Assembly (NCBI GenBank): GCA_910588155.1
Contig: CAJUPB010000010.1
Location: 1 to 64,000, forward strand
Direction of reading: 5' to 3'
Length of the DNA: 64,000 nt
Source: an uncultured Christensenellaceae bacterium
GTDB taxonomy: Bacteria; Bacillota; Clostridia; Christensenellales; Pumilibacteraceae
Shown: piece by piece, positions 23,718 to 29,626 of the stretch
Layout of the letters: each line of letters opens with the position of its first letter
How positions within the stretch are numbered: the first letter of the stretch is position 1
Position numbers and translations under genes: made by a program
Notes under the pieces: generated by a model
The model's database searches: none
Seen by the model: the letters and a program-made list of their open reading frames with translations, nothing else
What the model was told of the DNA's origin: nothing

Positions 23718-25176
23718 CACGTGGTGCACCGTTTGAAAACAAGGTTGAACTTTCGAGTTCTTCAAGCGATACAGCTTCTTCTTTACCGTTTGCGTTATAG
23801 ACGATTTTCATACTGTCGTCGTAAAGGTAAATTGCGTTTATAAAGGTGTCGATTATCTTTCTTTTGCCGTCTTGCGTGGATATATCTATATTGCGGAAGT
23901 TGCGTAGAGCCATTTTGAAGTGGTCTTGTGTAAATATCGGGGCTTTTAACTGTTCCTTTGCAATCGCGTCCGTTAGCTCTTTTTGTTCTTTTTCAAGGTC
24001 GGACAGACGCTTTAATAGTATCTCCGTAGCGTAACCTTTTTGAACGGCGTTTAGTATATTCTCAATCTCTTTTTCCTTTTGCTTTAACTGTTCTTGTAGC
24101 TTGGGGATTAAAGTGCTTTCTTTGTATTGCAACTCACACAGCTTTTCGGACAGCCATTCTATTATACCGTCGTCTTTTAGAAATTCCATTGTCTTGTGGA
24201 CGATAAAATCTTCTAACTTGGTTTTGCTTATCGGCTTTTTTTCGCACTTGTGTTTCTTTTGCCGAACACAAGCATAGTAGCGGTAAACAACACCTTTTGT
24301 TCCGCTCGTGCCTGCTTGCGCTACCATCATAGCACCGCAACGACCACAGAAAAGTTTTGTCGTTAATAAATAATCGTCGCCCGCTGTGTGCCTTGCTGGT
24401 GCTTTAGAGTTTTTTGCAAGCTCTAACTGCACGGCGTTAAACAGTTCTTCCGATACAAGCGGCGGCACGCTGTCTTTGATTACTACGCCCATATGAGAGT
24501 ATTCGCCGATATAAACTCTATTAGAGAGCATATACCGAATAGCGTTATATCGTAGCTCTTTGCCATTCGAGTGCGTTACTTTACGCTCGGACATTATGTT
24601 GTAAATCTCTTTTACCGTCTTTCCGTCGTTACTTAACTTAAATATCTCGGTAACGATAGGCGCGGCTTTCGGATCAATATCGAGCTTATGTTCGGCATTG
24701 ATTATATACCCGAATGGAGTATTACCGCCGTTCCACAAACCTTTTAATGCGTTTTCTTTCATACCGCGAGTTACTTTCTCGGCAAGCTCTGCGGAGTAGT
24801 ATTCCGCCATTCCTTCCAAAACCGATTCAAGGAGTATGCCTTCCGAGCCTTCGGCAATTGTTTCTTTTGCCGACACAACCTTAACACCGTTCTTGCGGAG
24901 TAGGGCTTTATAGTGTGCGCTGTCGTAACGGTTACGGGAAAAGCGGTCTAACTTCCAAACTATGATACAATCGAAAGCGTGCTTATAGCTGTCTTTTATC
25001 ATACGCTGAAATTCGGGGCGGTGGTCGGTTTTAGCCGATAACGCTCGGTCTATGTAATTGCCCATAACTTGAATATCGTTATAGGTTGCGTATTCCATAC
25101 ACTCGCGGAGTTGTCCTTCGATACTTGCCTCCGTTTGGTTGTCCGAAGAATATCTTGCGTAAATGACTGCTCTCAT
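23704..25176 (-). CDS. Large serine recombinase (Tn4451/TnpX type)
   Basis: Protein of 490 aa that would excise and integrate the surrounding element. The N-terminal resolvase domain (1-145) begins IYARYSSDNQTEASIEGQ with the nucleophile Ser, and has the DRFSRNR active-site arginines. The recombinase domain (about 165-260) follows, then a zinc ribbon (CGRCGAMM with CVRQKKHKC), and a coiled coil (about 370-430). ATG 25176 has AAGGAG nine bases upstream; earlier residues in frame lie in the promoter. It is shorter than TnpX (about 700 aa) but complete by domains. It lies at the left end of the element. Confidence 0.93.
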   Translation of the reverse strand: MRAVIYARYSSDNQTEASIEGQLRECMEYATYNDIQVMGNYIDRALSAKTDHRPEFQRMIKDSYKHAFDCIIVWKLDRFSRNRYDSAHYKALLRKNGVKVVSAKETIAEGSEGILLESVLEGMAEYYSAELAEKVTRGMKENALKGLWNGGNTPFGYIINAEHKLDIDPKAAPIVTEIFKLSNDGKTVKEIYNIMSERKVTHSNGKELRYNAIRYMLSNRVYIGEYSHMGVVIKDSVPPLVSEELFNAVQLELAKNSKAPARHTAGDDYLLTTKLFCGRCGAMMVAQAGTSGTKGVVYRYYACVRQKKHKCEKKPISKTKLEDFIVHKTMEFLKDDGIIEWLSEKLCELQYKESTLIPKLQEQLKQKEKEIENILNAVQKGYATEILLKRLSDLEKEQKELTDAIAKEQLKAPIFTQDHFKMALRNFRNIDISTQDGKRKIIDTFINAIYLYDDSMKIVYNANGKEEAVSLEELESSTLFSNGAPRETVS

Positions 25177-25200
25177 AGTGCTGTTCTCCTTTTCGACATA

Positions 25201-25230
25201 ATTATACAATAGAAGCCGTATGTAAGTCAA
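25201..25230 (-). promoter_or_regulatory. Promoter of the recombinase gene
   Basis: On the minus strand, TTGACT (25230-25225), 18 bp, TATAAT (25206-25201). It is back-to-back with the TetR promoter, so the TetR protein may affect both. Confidence 0.75.
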
Positions 25231-25239
25231 AGAAAATGC

Positions 25240-25269
25240 TTGACAAATATTAACTTTAAGTATTATAAT
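25240..25269 (+). promoter_or_regulatory. Promoter of the tetR gene
   Basis: TTGACA (25240-25245), 18 bp, TATAAT (25264-25269). The spacer contains the small palindrome ACTTTAAGT, a candidate operator half-arrangement for the encoded regulator. Confidence 0.75.
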
Positions 25270-25299
25270 TTTACTAACAGTTTAATTTTGGAGTTACTT

Positions 25300-25923
25300 A
25301 TGAATACAAGAACGGAAAGAACAATAGCCTTTAATCGTCGCAACATATTAGACGCCGCCGACAAATTATTTTGTAAAAACGGCATTGATAAAACTACAAT
25401 GGAACAAATTGCGACAGAGGCGGGTTATAGCAAGCCTACTTTATACGGCTATTTCAAAGACAAAGACGAAGTGTATTTTGCGCTCGTTTTAGAATTTATA
25501 CAAAAGATAGTCGGCAAGGTTGACAAAGCGATAGACGAACACGCTACATTTACTGAAACATTTATGAAAATATGTCAAGATTTGTTTAGGCTTGCAACTC
25601 GTTACCCGCTCTATTTCGAGGGGCTTATCGGCAATATAAATGTAAACATACAAGCCGCCGACACGCCGCAAATATATAAAGACATTTATTACTTGGGCGA
25701 GGCACTAAACGAAAAGTTAATTAGCATTTTACAGCAAGGAAAAGACGAAGGCATTATAAATAATTCGTTAGATAATGCGGCTTTATTGTATTTCGTTTGG
25801 AGTGCTATTTCGGGCAATATCAGAATGATAAACCACAAAAAGGAATATCTGAAAATGCTCAAACTGAACGAAAAAGATTTCTCGGAATTTTGCTTTGAAA
25901 GATTACTTTGCGCCTGCAAGTGA
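25300..25923 (+). CDS. TetR/AcrR-family transcriptional regulator
   Basis: Protein of 207 aa from ATG 25300. The N-terminal helix-turn-helix (about 10-60) reads NILDAADKLFCKNG, then TTMEQIATEAGYSKPTLYGYFKDK, which is canonical TetR. The C-terminal two-thirds is the helical ligand-binding and dimer domain. TTGGAG precedes the start. The stop lies ten bases before the nitroreductase-like gene, so it probably controls its own operon of that gene and the zinc-ribbon gene. The inducer is unknown. Confidence 0.92.
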   Translation: MNTRTERTIAFNRRNILDAADKLFCKNGIDKTTMEQIATEAGYSKPTLYGYFKDKDEVYFALVLEFIQKIVGKVDKAIDEHATFTETFMKICQDLFRLATRYPLYFEGLIGNINVNIQAADTPQIYKDIYYLGEALNEKLISILQQGKDEGIINNSLDNAALLYFVWSAISGNIRMINHKKEYLKMLKLNEKDFSEFCFERLLCACK

Positions 25924-25933
25924 GGAAAAAATA

Positions 25934-27046
25934 ATGACAAGGAAAAGGAAAATTATGATTATTGTATTTTCGATTTTAGGGGCGGTTATAATAGCCCTCT
26001 CTGCTGTGCTTATTGCGGCGGCAATTATGGGTAAACCGTTGAAAGTCAATCCCTCGCGTAAGTTAGACGGTGTAAACGACGATGTGCAAAATGCGCTATG
26101 GTATTCCTCTATTTCTGCAAACTCTCACAACACGCAAATGTGGAGCGTAAAACTCTATCCAAACGAAAACCGTTTACAAATATCTATTGACGACACCCGT
26201 GTATTAGGCGTAGCCGATCCCGAAAAAAGAGAGGCTTATATTTCGCTCGGTTGCTATATCGAAACAATGAGCGTTGCATTTAATGCATACGGATATGATA
26301 CACAAATACAATGTTCCGATTTGAGCGTTCAAGTTACATATTCTAAACGTGCAAACGCGGCAGTTGATAATTCAAAACTGGCTTTAATTGATAAACGGCA
26401 TACTGATAAATCGGCTTTTTCAAACAATCAAATAAAACAAGATACTGTGAACGCCTTACTCGGTAAATATTCTGCGTTATCACTCTATCAAAACGGCAAC
26501 GAAAATTTTGCTTATATCAAACAAATATCTATGAACGCTATCACGGTGCAGTCGGCAAATCAAGCCTATCGCGACGAATTGGCGGAATGGATGCGCTTTT
26601 CAGATAAAGAGGCTGCCGCCAAATTGGATGGAATAACCGCTGATATGATAGGCTTAAAAGGCATTGTCAAAACATTCTATTATTGGACTACTACGAGGGA
26701 AAGCGCAAAAGGTGATAAATTTGCACAACAAGGTATTGACACCGCAAAAAAGCAACTTAATAATTGCGGCGCATTTGCCGTTATTACGGGCGGCAATACA
26801 TTTGAAGAAATAATCAATGTAGGAAGAATGACACAAGCATTCTGGTTTGACTGTGCCGAAAATAATATTGCTGTACAACCGTTTTCAGCCGCTCTTGAAA
26901 CGCAACCGTTTTGCTCGTCAATTCAAAATGATTTAGGCGTTGCCGCTCCCGTTCAAATGATATTAAGACTTGGCTATGTTGACAGTTACGGAACAAACAG
27001 CGGGTTGCGTAGAAATCTATCAGATTATATCGAGGTTGTAAAATAA
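25934..27046 (+). CDS. Membrane-anchored nitroreductase-like (Acg-type) protein
   Basis: Protein of 370 aa. A single N-terminal transmembrane helix (about 7-32) is followed by a region resembling nitroreductase/Acg flavoproteins. ANSHNTQMW corresponds to the family SSHNTQPW flavin-site motif, and the C-terminal half has QTAKKQL-like helices and an LGVAAPVQMILRLGY strand that parallels the RLGY end of Acg proteins. It likely binds FMN outside the membrane, but the flavin contacts are diverged. ATG 25934 follows GAGGAAAAA overlapping the tetR stop. It is probably cargo of the mobile element. Confidence 0.7.
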   Translation: MTRKRKIMIIVFSILGAVIIALSAVLIAAAIMGKPLKVNPSRKLDGVNDDVQNALWYSSISANSHNTQMWSVKLYPNENRLQISIDDTRVLGVADPEKREAYISLGCYIETMSVAFNAYGYDTQIQCSDLSVQVTYSKRANAAVDNSKLALIDKRHTDKSAFSNNQIKQDTVNALLGKYSALSLYQNGNENFAYIKQISMNAITVQSANQAYRDELAEWMRFSDKEAAAKLDGITADMIGLKGIVKTFYYWTTTRESAKGDKFAQQGIDTAKKQLNNCGAFAVITGGNTFEEIINVGRMTQAFWFDCAENNIAVQPFSAALETQPFCSSIQNDLGVAAPVQMILRLGYVDSYGTNSGLRRNLSDYIEVVK

Positions 27047-27047
27047 T

Positions 27048-27293
27048 ATGGAAACAACAGACTCGGTTAAAGGGCCAATCTCATATTTTGTTAGCTGTCC
27101 ACGTTGCGGTTATAAATTGTGCAAGGGCGAAGAAGGTTCGCACGTTATCATTAAGTGTCCGAATTGTAGCGTTCATGTAAGAATCAAAATAAATGAAAAT
27201 ACAGTTGCGCACATTATGACGAAAGAGGAACTTGAAGCTGAACGTAACAAACCGCGCATTTACTATGTCAATCCAGACTTTCAAAGTAAATAG
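27048..27293 (+). CDS. Small zinc-ribbon protein
   Basis: Protein of 81 aa with CPRC and CPNC knuckles spaced 20 residues apart (residues 17-40). This is a standard zinc ribbon followed by a hydrophilic tail. ATG 27048 begins one base after the stop of the upstream gene, with GAGGTTG upstream, so it is translationally coupled. Similar small ribbons accompany membrane proteins or act in nucleic-acid binding; no specific role can be assigned. Confidence 0.75.
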   Translation: METTDSVKGPISYFVSCPRCGYKLCKGEEGSHVIIKCPNCSVHVRIKINENTVAHIMTKEELEAERNKPRIYYVNPDFQSK

Positions 27294-27314
27294 ATAATCC
27301 TATATTACAAAGTT

Positions 27315-27719
27315 CGTTTTGTACCCTTTCGAGGGTAGAAGTTCTGCGGTGGGTATTTAAGAGTTTACCCACAGGAAGCAGAAGGTTTTGGGCGGTAAAG
27401 TGCCCTTGCCTTAGCTTACGGATAGAGCGTAGGTTTTTTAGTTGTACGCAAAATTCGTGAGCCGTGATAGGCTTTTGTTGTCGTACAGTTTTACGGCAAT
27501 AAACTGTGTAGCCGGAGTTATCCGAGATCTCTTTGAGAGTGCGAAAGTCGGATAGCGTTGATGGTCTATTTTGTGTTGCAAATTTTCAGTTAAGAGGTAT
27601 TCTTTGAGCTAATAACAATCTCACAATTCAATAGAATGGCTAACCACCATAGAGCAATTAGAAGTTGCTAAATACGGTTAAAGTCGGTGATTACGTTGAA
27701 AGTATCAGCGGCTTTTTTG
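27315..27719 (+). ncRNA. Candidate structured non-coding RNA upstream of oriT/mobV
   Basis: No gene fits in 27294-27948, but the first 250 bases fold into many hairpins. TACCCT/AGGGTA has a TTCG tetraloop (27322-27337). TTCTGC/GCAGAA (27342-27383) encloses GTGGGTA/TACCCAC. GGGC/GCCC lies at 27390-27405, CTTACG/CGTAGG at 27415-27433, and TGTACG/CGTACA at 27443-27487. ACAGTTT/AAACTGT spans 27485-27507, and TATCCGA/TCGGATA (27519-27554) holds an inner TCTC/GAGA. A terminator (AAGTCGGTGAT with ATCAGCGGCT, then six T) ends at 27719. I cannot match it to a known RNA class. The minus strand is not excluded for every stem. Confidence 0.6.
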
Positions 27720-27789
27720 TGTCTTTTTTACGATATCGATTCCACTCCCTTTCAGTGGTCGAGATAAATACATTTTCGGAGGTAAGTTT

Positions 27790-27810
27790 ATGTCAATCAG
27801 ACCGCCTTAA
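27790..27810 (+). other. Six-codon micro-ORF with strong ribosome site
   Basis: ATG 27790 is seven bases after GGAGG (27778-27782) and encodes MSIRPP before TAA. It is too short to judge. It could be a leader peptide for the mobilization gene or the decayed start of a lost gene. Confidence 0.3.
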
Positions 27811-27876
27811 TCGGCAAGCAAACGGTAAGCAAAGTTCTGTTGCTTTGTGGGCAAAAAGCCCCGCAGGGCGAACGCA

Positions 27877-27917
27877 ACTTATATAGCGAAGCGAAATAAG
27901 TGTAGTGAGCTACACTT
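27877..27917 (+). other. Origin of transfer (oriT) of pMV158/MobV type
   Basis: Two overlapping inverted repeats lie 32 bp before the relaxase. The first has arms ACTTAT (27877-27882) and ATAAGT (27896-27901). The second has arms AAGTGTAG (27898-27905) and CTACACTT (27910-27917) with loop TGAG. The second hairpin matches my recollection of the pMV158 oriT hairpin (AAGTATAG, TGTG loop, TTATACTT) at 16 of 20 positions, and the preceding overlapping repeat has the same layout. The nick would fall after the loop GTGAG. Confidence 0.7.
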
Positions 27918-27948
27918 AAAGAATTTAAGTCATTAGGAGGACGAAACT

Positions 27949-28869
27949 ATTTATATCATTTGTAACTTAAAGAAATTAGGTAAAGACGACGTTGCAGGCG
28001 TTGAAGAAGAAAACGAACGCGACGAAACTTATCAGGCAACCAACCCACAAATAGACAGTACAAGGACGAAAGACAATTACCACCTTGTTACTCCGTCGGG
28101 CAGGTATATGGATGTTATCGAAGAACGAATTGCAGGACTGCATTTGAAACGCAAGGTGCGCTCGGATGCCGTTTATATTGTATCGTTTGTTCTCGGTGCA
28201 AGCCCCGAATTTTTTAGGGTGTCCACGAAGGAAAAACAGTATGCTTTCTTTCGGGATTGCGTAAAGTTTTTTCAAGACAAGTATGGCGAAGAAAACGTGC
28301 TGTCGGCTATCGTGCATATGGACGAAACAAATCCGCATTTGCACTTAAACCTTATACCCATTACTAACGGCAAGCTGTGTGCAAAAGATTTGTTTGACGG
28401 AAAGCTCGCCGCACTCCAAACGGAGTTTTGGAAAGAAGTCGGAGAACGATATGGTCTTGACAGGGGCAAGCCTAACAGTCAAGCCGAACACTTGGACACG
28501 GCGGAGTTCAAAGCGAAAAAGATTGTGGAAGCTGCCGAGCAAAAACGCGCCGAAGCGGAAGAATATTCAGAAGCATTACTGCAAGCCGAACAAGGTGAAA
28601 TTGCCCATAGCAAAAGCGGAATGCGACAACAAATCGTAGCCGTAACTGCCGATAATGCCGAGCTTAAAAAGCGGCTCTCAAAGTCTATGCAGGAAACGCT
28701 TGACATTGACAAAGAGAACAAAGAACTCAAAGCGTATAAAGTCAGAGCGGCAAAGGCGCTTGAATTGCTTGCAAGGTTAGAACGCGAAAACCCGCCGGCT
28801 TACAATGCACTGTTTGAGAGCAAACAAAAACCGCCCGTACCGTCGTCAAAGAATTGGTGGTCGAAGTAA
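27949..28869 (+). CDS. MobV-family (Mob_Pre) relaxase, apparent ATT start
   Basis: Plasmid/element mobilization relaxase of 306 aa that nicks oriT. The N-terminus reads YIICNLKKLGKDD, then NPQIDSTRTKDNYHL (motif I) and the metal site HMDETNPHLHLN (motif III, HxDExxPHxH). The C-terminal part (about 170-280) is coiled coil. A perfect AGGAGG (27935-27940) lies eight bases before ATT 27949. Downstream of the in-frame TAG at 27934 there is no ATG, GTG or TTG until ATG 28108, which would remove motif I. So either ATT is used as a rare start codon or the start has been lost by mutation. Confidence 0.88.
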   Translation: MYIICNLKKLGKDDVAGVEEENERDETYQATNPQIDSTRTKDNYHLVTPSGRYMDVIEERIAGLHLKRKVRSDAVYIVSFVLGASPEFFRVSTKEKQYAFFRDCVKFFQDKYGEENVLSAIVHMDETNPHLHLNLIPITNGKLCAKDLFDGKLAALQTEFWKEVGERYGLDRGKPNSQAEHLDTAEFKAKKIVEAAEQKRAEAEEYSEALLQAEQGEIAHSKSGMRQQIVAVTADNAELKKRLSKSMQETLDIDKENKELKAYKVRAAKALELLARLERENPPAYNALFESKQKPPVPSSKNWWSK

Positions 28870-28901
28870 TTTTTATAGGAGGAAAATGTATCGAGTAAGT
28901 T

Positions 28902-29090
28902 ATGCCGAGAAAGAAACAGCTACCTAAAACCGACTTTGATATTCCCGAATATCAGCTTGAATCTCTTGCGAGAGTGTTGTTGCCGATTTTGCAGGAATAT
29001 CTCTCGTCCGAGCAAGGACAAAAAGACTACGCCGAATTGCAAAAATCACAACTGAATAATCAACAATCGAATAACAAAGCGTCCCGATAA
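28902..29090 (+). CDS. Small conserved-type mobilization accessory protein
   Basis: Protein of 62 aa, basic at the N-terminus and Gln/Asn-rich at the C-terminus, with the amphipathic segment YQLESLARVLLPILQEYL. Similar short frames sit directly behind mobV in Firmicutes elements (family recollection, not searched). The ribosome site is poor: AGGAGG at 28878-28882 is 19 bases away and closer to a competing 13-codon frame at 28886, so expression may be by re-initiation. Confidence 0.55.
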   Translation: MPRKKQLPKTDFDIPEYQLESLARVLLPILQEYLSSEQGQKDYAELQKSQLNNQQSNNKASR

Positions 29091-29214
29091 ATAGTATAGG
29101 GATAGCCGTTGAAAGAAACGGAATAAGGAAACCGCCGAAGTTGAGCGGTATATAAATGAAAGATATAAACCTAATCATGTTAGGTAGCCGTACATAAAGT
29201 AATAGAAACGGCAA

Positions 29215-29248
29215 GGCAGGTAGAGCCCAAAACTCTACCTGCCATTTT
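29215..29248 (+). terminator. Terminator at the right edge of the mobilizable element
   Basis: GGCAGGTAGAG (29215-29225) and CTCTACCTGCC (29233-29243) form a perfect 11-bp stem with a 7-nt loop followed by ATTTT. It separates the mob region from the AT-rich operon. Confidence 0.85.
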
Positions 29249-29366
29249 AATTTGCATAAGAAAACTGCTTTTTATGAATAAAGAGTATATTATAGTTGTA
29301 AACAAGTCGGTAGTTGAAGAATATTGTGTAAATTGGTATAAACGTATATAAATACAGTTAAAACCC

Positions 29367-29395
29367 TTGTTTTTTATTGTTTGATGTGCTATAAT
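29367..29395 (+). promoter_or_regulatory. Promoter of the nucleotide-metabolism operon
   Basis: TTGTTT (29367-29372), 17 bp, TATAAT (29390-29395) with a TG extended -10. It is followed 30 bp later by the HTH gene. Confidence 0.7.
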
Positions 29396-29424
29396 ATTTC
29401 CAATTATAAAAAGGAATGAATTAT

Positions 29425-29610
29425 ATGGAAACCGATAAAAAGTTATATACCCTGGACGAAATTGCTAGCTATCTACAGTTGAGTCGAGAGAAGGTTACAA
29501 GGCTTATAAAAGAAAAGCAGTTTCCTGCGCATAAAATAGATAAACAGTGGCGCTTTTTTCTACATGAAGTAGATTCATGGGTCGCGAATAGAAATAGTTT
29601 TGATGAATAA
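29425..29610 (+). CDS. Excisionase-like helix-turn-helix protein
   Basis: Protein of 61 aa consisting of one MerR/excisionase-type winged helix. YTLDEIASYLQLSREKVTRL is the helix-turn-helix, and FPAHKIDKQWRFFLHEVDSWV is the wing and C-terminal helix. ATG 29425 is preferred over ATG 29416, which abuts AAGGA (29411-29415). It is the first gene of the operon. It could autoregulate the operon, or be an excision factor of an integrated element; the position in front of effector-type genes favours a regulator. Confidence 0.8.
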   Translation: METDKKLYTLDEIASYLQLSREKVTRLIKEKQFPAHKIDKQWRFFLHEVDSWVANRNSFDE

Positions 29611-29626
29611 CTATAGAGGTAAATTT

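Noticed and set aside
27294..27719. Group II intron, IscB/TnpB guide RNA or RNase P
   Set aside because: There is no reverse transcriptase or nuclease gene adjacent, and no domain V or RNase P core motifs were found; it is left as an unclassified structured RNA.
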